From positions 130,833,241-130,897,240 of the forward strand of contig CM031858.1 of assembly GCA_018697195.1 (NCBI GenBank): a stretch of DNA of 64,000 nucleotides, given 5' to 3'. Within the stretch, counting starts at the first letter, position 1; each line of letters begins with the position of its first letter. The notes below the pieces were generated by a model. The model was not told where the DNA came from, did not search any database, and worked only from the letters and a program-made list of their open reading frames with translations. Origin of the DNA: Certhia americana. Lineage: Eukaryota > Chordata > Aves > Passeriformes > Certhiidae. The translations under genes and the position numbers were made by a program. Shown piece by piece: positions 1-38,500 of this stretch.

Positions 1-682
1 GGCCAGCAACAGGAGACTGTAGCAGCTATGACTGTTCAGCTAATATAAGAATCTCAGATTCCACTTGGAATTTGGCATTCATTGCAATCTCCACCTACTG
101 CAGGACACAACTAACAGTGCCCACTTCCTCCTGGCAAGTCCAGCTTCTATCTGCCCTGAAGATCCCAAAGCACAGTGCTGAATACCTGCTAAGCACATAC
201 TGTGGTATGCACTCATGAGCAAGCCTAAAGGTCATGTCTGATGAGCTGAGCATATGATTTGGCATTTACCTTGATATGATACTCACAGATTAGATTATTT
301 TCTAAATGATTATTTAAGTATGTTACAGTATCTTGAAGAGATGAAGAGTACCAACTAATTTTCCAGAAGTTAAAAGCGCTGCTTGCTGTTTCAGTAATTA
401 TTCAGTCCTCTGACCCACCTGAATTAATAAAACTAGACATACACATGCTTATTTGATAGTAACCTGAACAGGTCACCTTCAGAAACTGTACTTCAGGTCC
501 TCTGAATGTCAGGTGTCCATTTCACTTCCATAGACAGTTAAAACTGTGTTACCCTCCAGTAACCCTCTAGTGACATTACTGATGATAACACATTTGCTGA
601 TAATCTCCAAACACTTGGAGTATTCATATTGCAAGACCTTACCACTATCACTAAAAAAACACCTGAAGACTTCAGTCTTTAC
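1..682 (-). other. MTERF3: MTERF3 intron 4, partial
   Basis: This is AT-rich sequence between the exon 4 donor and the window edge. I searched the minus strand for the next conserved MTERF3 block (the repeat after SVKK) and did not find it, so the next exon lies outside the window. No repeat family was recognised. Confidence 0.7.
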
Positions 683-830
683 CTTTTTTACACTGAGACC
701 AAGTTCATTTTTGAAGAAACCCAGTCTGTTATCCAGTCTTTCCACTGAAAACAACAGCAAATATGGAGCTCTTGAGACCATCTGAGCAATTTCTGACTTA
801 CCAAATTTTTTTGATTTTAGGTAAGCCACC
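683..830 (-). CDS. MTERF3: MTERF3 coding exon 4 (last in window)
   Basis: The exon is 148 nt, with acceptor CTTTCTAG and donor AAAAAG|GTAAAG. It encodes [33 protein letters not shown] and ELGLSVKK, ending in phase 0 at residue 259. The reading frame stays open for another 174 bases past the donor, but that translation no longer resembles MTERF3 and is intron. Confidence 0.94.
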
Positions 831-3800
831 CTAGAAAGAGAACAAAAACAAAATAAAATCCAGTGATGAAAATTTTATTGCCTCCATGTATTCAGTGATC
901 ACTTAAATTCCTCAGTCATATTTTATAAATGGACAGATGTTCTAGCATTAACATAAAACCCTGCCAAAAATAATTACGGTGAAATCTGCAGTTATCGTAA
1001 AAGCAAAATACCCTCCCTTCCAATTAATTAGAAGTAAAATAAACCTCAGAACATAATGTCAATACTGAAGACAGATTTTAATTCCTTCCAGCTGTACTTA
1101 AGCAGATAACTATGTTAACCTACATTTAACTACCAGTCTGTCTCCTAGATTGCAAACACATTAATAGACCATCATAGAGTACGGACAAGAAGATATATAC
1201 AGCCTTTTGCTATTTTAATGAATTCCATTTCTACAGCTGAAAGAACAGAGTACTATACCTCATACATTCCTGTTTTGCCAATAGCTTTGGAGTAGAAATA
1301 CCACACAATGATGCTGTGTGTAGAGATTGTTGAAAAAGACATTTCTACATCAGCTGAAGTTATGTTTGCTGCAAACAGTCCCTACTTTCAGTCACTGGTC
1401 TAACAAGTGAGTAACAAACATCTGGTCATCAGAAAGCAAGAGGAGTTGACTAAAGTGTTGATATTTAACAGAGCTTCCTTGCTTTCTTTCCAAGTCAAAA
1501 CTTTTCCAAACTTTGTTGATTTCAGTTGAAGTGAAATCCTATTTCAAGTATCACTTGCAGTAGACAATTACCGTAGCTCCCAGAAAAAAAGGCATGAAGA
1601 GGGGAACTAAAGCACACAAAGTAAAGCAACATGATTAATCCACATACCACCATGTACTAAACAACTAAACTACAATTTGGAGAGGCTTTCTCTGGTTATA
1701 GATGAGAGCAGTTGCTATATGAGAAATATTTGCAGTCAGATCAACTTAGAGCATAAAAGAATTGGTTTATTTAGTAGTATTTAAGATATTAAATGTGTTA
1801 CAGAATATTCTGCAGAAGCAGATATTCAGCAAAAAATGGGCTCTCTGTTAAACCGTGTCTTGTGGGGGAAAAAAAAAAAATTACCTTCCAGTCACTACAA
1901 CTTTCCTCTTTCCACAAATCCTCAGAAATTAAGCTGGCCAAAAATTCCCAGAAAGATGGAAGATAGAAGAATAAGTTCTAGAAGACCCCAATTCTTATCT
2001 GAGCAGGCACCCCAACACAGAAGGCAGCACCCCAGGCTCCAGACATTAACAATGGAAGTGGCACAGCTTCCAAGCATCCCAGAAACAGCTAAAAGAGCAG
2101 ATTAAAAGTAAAATCTTTTGGCTGTCCTGACTCCACTTGTTTTCTGTTAACAAGTCATTAAGATTCACACCTGAAGCATTTCTTCTTGGAAAGGCAAGAA
2201 ACTTACAAGAGGGATGGCAAACTTGTAGTAATCTGACTCTGGAAAACAGTGTATTAAAGGAACCCAACTATCCAACCTGGCCAAAGTTTGAGATACATCT
2301 GTGAATGCTGGCACCAAGGTTACCTCTTGTTCTACTACAGGGCTCAGCAGCTCTATGGAGCATGTTAACAATTTTAAGTCATCATTAACACCAGCATAAA
2401 ACAAAGCATCTGGTGCAGCTGCAGTACAGACACTGATCTGCAACTGTCAAAATTGTTAAGAATTATGGAATGTTTTGACTTTTACAGTGTTTATCTGAAG
2501 TCAAATGCCAAACCTATTGAAATTTGTGTTTTGTTTCCTGGCAACATGGAATCCATAGCAATAAAATGTTCCAGAGTGATGTAACCAATACCACGTCCAT
2601 CTGCACCGAACTGTTTATGCAAAGGTGATACTCAGCTTTCAAAAGACAGCTATTTGAGACCCACTCACTTCACAGCCTCTATAGCACACTTACTTACTTT
2701 AAAGCTTGCAGGAAATCATTCACCAGTGTCAAACTTACAGAAGACTCATACTGCAGAAAATTAAGAAGAAATCAGATTGGTCTGTTTAGCCCCTACTTCA
2801 CTAACCAGCCAGTGCCACAGGAGTGTCACTGAAAATAAAATCTGACTTCATGGAAGAGTTAGGGTATTTATCACAAAGAGAACCCCAAACCACTCTTCTG
2901 AAGAGTGTAAGCAATATGCTCTGACATCTAGACTCAAAACTACTGCTGGAAAATGGCACAGGGGTTTTTTGGATATTGTTTCTGAAAGGCTACTTATTGA
3001 ACATGAGATTAGAAGAATCTATGTTATACAAGAGTCTACTCTTGTGCCTGTTTCTAAACATATGTACTTTCAGATTTCTGTTTTAGACAAAAATGCAAGA
3101 GCAAAGACAGCATACTTTCTTCTCTAGAGTACTGTGAAGTTTTGAGTTCATTCAACATGCACATACATACACACGAGTTGTTCTGAAAAAAACATTGAAT
3201 TAGGAGTAATATTATAATCAAGAGTTCATTTTAAGGACTGAAGAACAGTTTAGAGCCATACAAGAATGAATGAACACAGACAAAAAAAATTAGTTCATTG
3301 TAGTGTTGTGTTGAGTTTCTGCTGGACAACAGGAAAAAAAAGTCACCAAAACATCCTGCTGCTATTACAGAAGAGATCTGGTCTGCTTCTTTGATTGCAG
3401 AATTCATGAGGTTTCAAATTGTGACTGAAAAGTTTAATATTGTTCTACAACTTTATGTAAAGCCTCAGGGACGTCATTTTGGAAAGAAAGCTGACATGAG
3501 TAAAGCAAGTGGCCTAAGATGGCAAGCTGCTTCCTCTGTGGCAGAGAGACAGGGATAGGCAGTAAAATTTGTTAATAGTTTTCAGGTGGATGAAGGTGTT
3601 GACTTATGATACCATCACACATTAGTGCCAACAGATGGGGAGGTACAAGAACACAGAGCCAGGGATTGAGTAAGAAAGGAGGCAGCAAGCAGCACAGGTT
3701 CCTTCAGACAAGATTAAATCAACTGGGAAACCAGATCTTCAAGCCAAGGGGCTTAACACCCTGCTACTTTGAAAGGTTTACCTGGTTTCTAAAGCTTCCA

Positions 3801-6800
3801 AATCTTCACCAAGGATGTATGGATTTTTGGTCAAGAATGGTCCAAGTTGATTGTCTTCTAAACCCACATCCTTAAGAAACAGAAGTATTTTTTTTACATC
3901 TTTTTCAAAGTCCAAGGTCAGTATGAGCTGACCTGCCTTTTGGCGTTTCTCCACTTGGGATAAGTCCACTCCTACAACAAACAAATTAGAAATTGTTTTA
4001 ATTAAACACAGACCCTGCTTTCTGTAAATGTTTCATGAAGGATGCTGGAATTTATAGGACTACTCAAATTTTTGCACTGATCTTGCATAATTTAATTACT
4101 CAATCCAGCAAGGCTACAACACCTTGTATATTGTGGAAAGACTCCAGATAAAATAGGCAATCATTCTAAAAGCTTTTGCTGAGTTTATTTTTTGAAGGAA
4201 GACATTTGCAGTGAATCCTGCATGTGCCACATTTAGAGACCTGCTCTTGTTGCAGGGAAGTACATGTGAATGAAATTTCCAAATCTGTTATAACAATTTT
4301 GCAGTGAAGTAACTTTCTATACTAACTCACACACAGCAATTTCTTACTACATGGTGACAGATTCCCATTCTCAAATATTAAATTCTTCAACCTCTATCTA
4401 GTCTTCCTTGCATGTTTGGCCAACAAGGTGGTCAAGGTGGAAGCTTGAACTCAGGTATCTCTTTAGTCCAAGTATTTTTTTGATGAGAAGGAAGATTCTC
4501 ATCAATCCCTTCCCTCTTGCCTCTCCAGTGTGCTGTGCCTCACCCCTAAGACAATGCATAGCAACCATTCTCTTTCCTTCCCTCCAAGCATGAAGAGCTG
4601 CAAATTGTTTTACAGCAAATTAAATCATCCTTGACCGGCCCAAAAGAGGAAAGACCAATTAAGTTACACAGCAATTCCCACCTCCTGAAGCTGTGGAAAT
4701 GCCTCCTTCTAATACCCACAGCACTAAGGGACTAACACCAGCCAGCTTTGTTTCCCAGTAGTATGGCATTGCTAGTGACACAGTCCCCTCTTTTTGTCCA
4801 TGTACCCTGGACAACATTTTGCAGCTTTTTACCATTGGTCACTGCTCCCATTTTCAAGTTTACAAGGTAACCAGTAAGAGCAAAGCTCAAATTACAGGAT
4901 TTCCAAAGCTCCTGCCATAGGCAGACTACACTAACAAAACCACACATACCTAGGTGGACAAGTTTCTCAAGGGTTTCTGAGTGATCAACGTAATCTCGGA
5001 GTGTGGAAGACCGGATGGGGAGAAGCGGTTCTGCAATGATCTGTACAGCTTCTTCCTCAGAAATCACTTCCAAAGCAGATGAAGGAGGGATGTCATCCCA
5101 GTCTAAGAAACAAATATAGAAGACCCAAATGCATTTTGTGAAAGACAAAGCTGCTCCTACCAAATGCCATACAGATTTCTTAAAATCGTTTTCAAAATGC
5201 AGGAACACTCTGCCATGTGATAAACAGCCAACCTATTATTTGAAAACATAAAAACATAAACTCTGCTCCCAGTTTTTGCTTCTGTTCCATCTCCTGGTCA
5301 CTGCCCATCAACTTTTACTCATATGGCCAAATCTGAGGGTAGTACCCAGCAAGCCTGCCTTCAGACTGCTGCCTAAACCACTGAGACAACTGATCACATC
5401 ACCCTCTGAAAAAGGATTGTCTTTCATGCCTTCACAAATGCACTCTTACCTGATCACAGACAGTTAAAAGGCTACTGCAAAGATTATTTTTCATAACCTG
5501 ACAAGCCCACTTCTTTGTGACTCTCCTGAATGTGATGCCTGAAATGCAGCTGTTTTAACTTTCAATGTTTCAACTTTCACAGCCAACTCCAGCCAAGCTA
5601 TTATGTCTTATCCATTACAGAAAGGCAGCTGATTGCCACTATCTCTAATAGCAAAAGGAATAATTTCCTAATCACTAAGGTTTCAAAGGGAACATCATTA
5701 TGCTTGTTTTCCCTTAAGTGTTCCAAGTCACAGAACTCAGTGTCTTTTTTAGAAAAATCCTCTAAACAGTTCTATTTTTCCATTGACAAGAGCTCACAGC
5801 AGCAAGATTTAAGATTACTGTTTGCAGAGTAGCTGCTAGCATCCACATCAATCATCACTTTGATTACTTAGATACCCTGATCATAAACTTTTCAAGAATG
5901 GGATTTTCTGTGCTCTATACCTTTGTACAATGGCTTCCTATAGACCAGGGTAACACTCTTCCATGTCAAGAAACAAAGGCACACCAGAACTCTACTCCAA
6001 CAGTCTTAAGTAATTAGGAGGTGCCTAAAGCTCCAGGAAGAGATACACAGACTTGCTTGATAGCTGCTGAAGGTCTTGTCTTTTTCTCACAGCCTCAGAA
6101 ACAAAAGCACAGTAAAATGTTTCCAGCAACATTTACATATTGAACATGAACTCCTTAGGAATCTATAGGAATATCAAGTGTCTTTTTCAACTTGTTGAGG
6201 ACCATACCAGTATACAATAAAGTTCATTCCAGATGCATGCACGTCTTTTACTGCCACTTTAAGGTCTTCATACTTCCTGCTGGGAATCATACTTCAAGTT
6301 GCCAAAACCCCCGAAAATTATCAATTATGTTTATTCTATTATATAGATTGTCAGCTGGGGAAAATGCTACACACACACACATTCCCCAGTCAGTCTGCTG
6401 GCAGATAAAAATCTGGATAAACTGCATCGAAGCTGCAGCCACATACCAGCTGGCTGACCCATCACTTTGGTGCAGCACTGCTTTAGAACCAGCAACACAC
6501 ACAGGTCTCCGTTGCAGCTCTAAGACACCCCAAATCATAAACTCTGTACAATCCAGGTTGTCTGGGCTCAAAGCAGAATCTGAACATACAAGGCTGCTTG
6601 GCAATTTAGAGCAATTTTCCTCAGCATATCCAAATTAATTTGAAAGGATGGAAATACTATAATCCTCGTTTAGCTATAGAAGTAGGAATAAAGTGAGTAT
6701 GTTTCCTCAGGGCAACACCAAGGAGCCGTTGTATTCATCTCCTTTTGTCCCCTTTCCTCAGAAGATAGTTGGGAGAGAATTTCTCATTAGGGCAGTGCTT

Positions 6801-7645
6801 AAGGAGGCTTCACACTACTGCCTCCTGTTGCTCATCCTTGATCCCTCAAACGGCCACGAAGTGTGAGCTGCTTCAGGCATGGAATCTCCCAGCCTCGTTC
6901 AAAATAAAAACAAAAAAAATCCCCCCCCCCAAAACAAACAAACAACCAACCACACAACCACCACCACCCCCCCCCAGTAAAATAACAAAAAACACCACCA
7001 AAACCAAACAAACCCCAAACCAAACCCCTTCAGTTTGTTTCAGCACATCTGTGAGGGAAAGGCAAACACTCAGCAAGTGCAGTAGGGTTATGAAAACTCC
7101 TTCAAACGGAGCTCCAGACCTACATTTCTACCCAAAAAATTATACATTCATCTGACTTTAAAGGTATTCTGTACATGCTACATTGACCAAAAATATCTGA
7201 ATTAACTAGGGGACTAATTAGAAGTGAAAGTCAGGAACTCCAGATACATATTTTAGGTAAACAGGACAAGAAAGGAGAACCCAGTTTGGGTTAAACCGCA
7301 GCATACTTAAAACATAATTTGAAGATTCCGGGGAAACGGTATCCTTCAAAGTCTCCTACCTTCGTCCAGTATTTTTGCATTCAGATCAGGTAATATTTCT
7401 GCATTTGCTTGTTCCTGTTGTACTGAAGGCAAGTTACTTTGGGGAGAAGAGAAGGATCCACCCTTGGCTCTGTCGGTCGGGGAACAGCTCCCCACGGACA
7501 GCCGTCTGTATGCCTGCAGTCCGCACAGAGCTGCCTCCTTCGCGGCGGGCAGCACAGCCACGGCACAGGCCCGAGGAAATTCAACAGCACGGGCCGTGTT
7601 CAGCAGGCAGCACCAGCGGGAGACGTGCCGAGCCCACAGAGCCAT
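683..7645 (-). CDS. MTERF3: MTERF3 (MTERFD1), mitochondrial transcription termination factor 3; 5' four coding exons, C-terminus outside window
   Basis: Coding exons on the minus strand are 7645-7360, 5102-4950, 3971-3782 and 830-683. They join in frame (phases 1, 1, 2, 0) to give residues 1-259. The human protein is a little over 400 residues, so the C-terminal part lies left of the window. MTERF3 is known as a mitochondrial matrix protein that represses mtDNA transcription and supports assembly of the large mitoribosomal subunit. The N-terminus is rich in Arg and Ala with few acids, as expected of a mitochondrial presequence. From about residue 130 the helical MTERF repeats are visible, including [34 protein letters not shown] and [13 protein letters not shown], which closely match the vertebrate protein as I remember it. 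The start is the first ATG in the exon 1 frame and has G at -3 and +4. No frameshift or internal stop is seen. The gene is divergent from PTDSS1, as in other vertebrates. Confidence 0.95.
831..3781 (-). other. MTERF3: MTERF3 intron 3
   Basis: This is a 2,951-bp AT-rich intron. Short open frames near 1836-2105 and 2046-2443 show no family resemblance and have no convincing splice context. No recognisable transposable element was seen. Confidence 0.75.
3782..3971 (-). CDS. MTERF3: MTERF3 coding exon 3
   Basis: The exon is 190 nt, with acceptor TTTGTTGTAG and donor CCAG|GTAAAC. It encodes [27 protein letters not shown] and [15 protein letters not shown], ending at ALETR. This is the first complete MTERF repeat (leucine-rich helices closed by a Lys-Asn-Pro turn). 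Arg210 is split across the junction with exon 4. Confidence 0.94.
3972..4949 (-). other. MTERF3: MTERF3 intron 2
   Basis: This is a 978-bp intron bounded by GTATGT and TTGTAG on the minus strand. Nothing else was recognised in it. Confidence 0.75.
4950..5102 (-). CDS. MTERF3: MTERF3 coding exon 2
   Basis: The exon is 153 nt, with acceptor TTTCTTAG and donor CTAG|GTATGT. It encodes DWDDIPPSS, then [12 protein letters not shown] and the conserved [19 protein letters not shown]. The ORF runs on past the donor and before the acceptor, but the homology stops exactly at these sites. Confidence 0.93.
5103..7359 (-). other. MTERF3: MTERF3 intron 1
   Basis: This is a 2,257-bp intron containing a short CA run at 6371-6381 and the C/A-rich tract at 6900-7027, listed separately. 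Overlapping open frames on both strands at about 6190-6640 have no recognisable homology. Confidence 0.75.
6900..7027. repeat. C/A-rich low-complexity tract
   Basis: The sequence is almost only A and C, with C runs of about ten near 6921 and again near 6968, separated by CAAA and CCA motifs. On the minus strand (the MTERF3 sense strand) it reads G/T-rich with several long G runs and so could form a G-quadruplex. A complementary tract of the same composition lies at 37198-37345. Confidence 0.8.
7360..7645 (-). CDS. MTERF3: MTERF3 coding exon 1 (start codon, targeting sequence)
   Basis: The exon encodes residues 1-95 plus one base of codon 96, from [11 protein letters not shown] to KILDEG. The start MAL and a nearby Arg-Trp pair resemble the human N-terminus. 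The donor is AAG|GTAGGA on the minus strand, with GT at 7359-7358. The ORF stays open upstream of 7645 but has no further ATG, so 7645 is the best start. The segment before the MTERF repeats is poorly conserved and seems about 20-25 residues shorter than in human; that comparison is from memory. Confidence 0.9.
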
Positions 7646-34837
<27,192 letters not shown>

Positions 34838-35545
34838 GAATGGTATCTAAAGACATCCTACAATGTGACCAGAAGTGACAAAGAAGATCAGACCTGGCTC
34901 TGAGTTACCAAATGGAAGAGTGATTTTTAAATCAAAGTTTAAAAAAGAAGGTGTTGAAGAGAAGGATAATGAAAACAGAGCCACCAGGGTAGTGCAGATC
35001 ATTGCCTGATGACACTTGCCATTCACTGATGTAAATCTAGTTTCTTCAGCATGTGACACCAAAAGTTCATGAAGGGTATACTGGAAAAAGTGTCATTTTA
35101 TCATAGCAGGTACTCCCTGTTTTCTGTTCAGGAGTTGCAAGTTCATTTTTAATATCTTAGTTGAGGACTTAAACCCAAAGGTTAGTAAACTGATAGCTGG
35201 CAGAGTTGATTGGTTGTTTGTTTTGCGTTTTTTAATTTTTTTTTTTGGTTGGTTGGTTTATTGTATTGTTTTCTAGAAGAATATGCAACCCTTTGACTAA
35301 AAGCAACTCTGCCCTTCTTTCTCAGTCTCACAACAAAACTTTCCCATGCAACTGTTAGTAAGTATTTTAAAATTTTATATTGCTTGTTGTTTAAAGGTTC
35401 TTTGGGCCTTATGTCAGGGTTTTACCAGGAAGGAAATGGGTCTAGGTTTCTTGTAAAGGATGTGAAATTTATCTTCAAATGCAGAGGTTTTTTTGTTCTA
35501 CATTGTCTTCCTGCTTGAGTAATAAATATTCAATTTTTTTAAGTT
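34838..35545 (+). other. PTDSS1: PTDSS1 3' UTR (minimal form)
   Basis: This is AT-rich sequence after the stop codon, up to just past the first canonical AATAAA at 35521. The length is inferred from that signal only. Longer forms ending near ATTAAA at 36201 or AATAAA at 37966 are possible. Confidence 0.5.
35521..35526 (+). terminator. PTDSS1: Candidate PTDSS1 polyadenylation signal AATAAA
   Basis: This is the first canonical hexamer after the stop codon, 684 nt downstream, followed by a T-rich stretch. Alternatives are at 36201 (ATTAAA) and 37966 (AATAAA). Confidence 0.45.
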
Positions 35546-38500
35546 TTAAAATACATATATAAAAATCTGCTTCATAGTAGAGGGCCATGCCTCCTGTCCT
35601 CAGTGACAAAGATCATGTTATTTCATTGTTTTTACTCCTCTATTGTTGTATGTTTTGCATTTTCAAGTGTAAATTTGTCTTTTTTTCATCTGTGCTGCAT
35701 TGTATACAATGTTTCTTCCTACTTCTATTTGCTTCCATCCTAGCTGGACCCAGAAATCCTATTGTCTTCAGACTGATACCAGAAACTGCTTTGAAGGCTC
35801 GGATGCCCTACTGAGCCTGGTGATAAGGCAGTTTTTTGCTGAAGCTTTTCCCATCTCCATAAACACAGTTATTTGTGAAGACTTGCTGTAGTCTTTGGTG
35901 TCTGAGAGGCAGCATGATGTCACTGTAATAGACCCCATTGCTTTGGTGTTTCCTATCATGCATCAGATAGATAGATACTCAACAGCAAAGTCACTCTTTC
36001 TTGCAGGTTAGGTTTGGGGGTTTTTTGAGAGGGGTGATTTACTTTTTGTCTGGGTGTTCTTTTGGGGTTTTTTAATGTACTAATTATGACATCTAGCAAA
36101 GTGGATAATTCTCCAGCAGTGAATGTAATGATTAAGTCAAGAGGTAAGCAATCATGAGCAATCGGTTTCTGTATTAAGTTATCAAAATGTTTTAGTGCCA
36201 ATTAAATTTTGGGATTCAAGGCATTCAGAGAGGTAGATAGCTTAAGCAAGGATAAGTAATACCCATTAATCACTTAGTCTTTATGAGAAAATGGGATTTA
36301 CTTTTTCTTTGACTAATGTTACTGTGATTTGCCACAGGCTAGGTACTAAAGCAAAAATGCAGCAGAGACTTTATACAAGTGTATGATACTGTAAATAGCA
36401 GAAAGTATCCTGTTTAATGTATCAATTCCTACCTGCCACAAATAAGAAGTGTTTTCATGCACTTAAGTGTTGCTGCTGAGCTCCTCAGAGGCCTTTAATT
36501 TCCTACCCTGCTTTTCAATCAAACATGGAGTGTACAACTTGGAAAGTAACGTAGTAGAAGCTGCTGTGTCATCATTGCTGCAGTGACATTTAATGTTAAA
36601 TGAAAAAATATGTTAGGAAGAGTTTCAGGCTCTCCTACAACTACTTGGTTTTCATTCATACTATAGCAATTCCATATATTACCTTTGTATTTGTAATGTA
36701 CTACATATTGATGAATGTATTTGTAGATTTCTTTGGATACTGAGACTTGTTACTTCTTTTATTTCCTTGGTTAAACACTCAGTCTGTGTAAGACTGAAGA
36801 ATGGAATTGTAAATTTTCTATTGATTCAATACCAAAGCAAGAGATTTGAAATCTAATGGTTTAGGTATTTTAAGTACTGTGGTTTTCCAATGTGAGAGCC
36901 TATCTTGTACTTGCAAGGGGTATACATACCATCTATGTATACAAAACTTATGTGTGTAAACAGATGCTGGAGTACAACATCTACCTGCCTGTGGGGACAA
37001 GCACATGCTTTGTAAATGCAGACCTGGTGCTCACATTGCTGTACTGCACCTTAAAAATATTGGAAAGAGAAATATTGAAGTGTCATCTTGTTGAAAGCTG
37101 ACTTCTGTATACTATTGCAACAGCTTGGCCTTGAAGAAATGTTGTTTGATAACATATTTAAATTATTTCCAATTAAGTCTTTTTACTTTAAATTTTTGTG
37201 TTTGGTTGGGTTTTTTGGTTGTTGTGTGGTGTTTGGTTTGGGGGGGGTTGGGAGGATGTTGGTTTGGGGGGTTTTTTTGTGGATGTTTGTTTTGGGGGGT
37301 TGTTTTTTGGGGTGGTTTTTTTTTTTTTTTTGCTTGCTTGGGTTTGTTGGGGTTTTTTCTTTGTTTACTTTAAAAGAGAGATGGCTAGGGAGAAGGGAAA
37401 CTTAAGTAAACTATTCAAGTGCTGCTTGGTATATGGCACTTTGTCTCTTTTATCAGCAGTTATTCTGGTTGGAATTCACATGTGTTCTCACAGTTCCTCC
37501 ACTGACTGACAACTGTATTTTCTGCCCATCACTCTGGATGTGAGCTTTGCACTGGAAGGCATTGGAAAAGTGCTTTTGATCACTGCTGTAAAATTAGTGA
37601 TCTCAGTTTTATCAGCTACCATGCTGTTGCTGAATTCTGTACGTGTCTGAGACCTCTAATGACAAATCACTGAGCTGTTTAGCAACAATATGTGTGAGTT
37701 CTGCTGCTTGAACAGTGTTTTGCAACAGTCATGGATGCACTGTCCTGTTTCTAACTACTTGTTCTGGCACAGCCTCTCATTCCTACTTTCCTGCTTCTGA
37801 TGTTCTTTCCTTTCTCTGTCCTCCAGTGATCTCCTGTGCTGCTATGGAGAGATTGGAATTGGTCCTCCAGAGGCTGTCCATCAATGTCAGTCATTGAAGG
37901 GAGGCTAATTTGAAACAGCGTGGTGTAAGCAGAGAGTAGTGGCAAGAACTTTAAGTAGTAGATTAAATAAAAATGGGGAGTTTTAAATCAGAGTTGTCAA
38001 TCAACACAATGAACCAGTGTTTAGTACTGAATTCCAGTGTTAAGGTTGCTGCATAGATCATACACCACATCTAATTAAATATTTTGAGCGTGGTTTTGTA
38101 CAATTCTTTTGTTACTCTTCGTGAAGATCATCACTTATGTTCCAGCTGTTAAACTTAATTTTTTTTACTTCATTATCACGTGGACACAGATGTTACCACA
38201 TGTTTAATAATTTTTGAATAGAATTGCTCTGTATTGATTGCAAAGTACTGTATTTTGCAATAATTGAGTAAATCAACCCATGTCACCTGGATGTGTGTTT
38301 GTCTGTACCTGTAAGGCATAGGAAATTATGACATACTGTCTTCAGAAGCCATTACATTTTATTCTAAGTAAATGAATTTTGACAAATGCAGTTATTTCTG
38401 AGCAGCCTACAGTGCACTCTAAGGTTTTGCTGTAATTTATTATTTTGTAGCAGCAAATCTGATAACAAGAACAGTTACATTATCCCTTCTGAAGTTTTTC

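Noticed and set aside
1..508. Search for the next MTERF3 exon
   Set aside because: No minus-strand match to the following MTERF repeats was seen. The open frame past exon 4 is intron read-through.
6192..6638. 148-codon plus frame and 105-codon minus frame in MTERF3 intron 1
   Set aside because: They have no recognisable domain, overlap on both strands and lack splice context. They may be an old degraded element, but I cannot support one.
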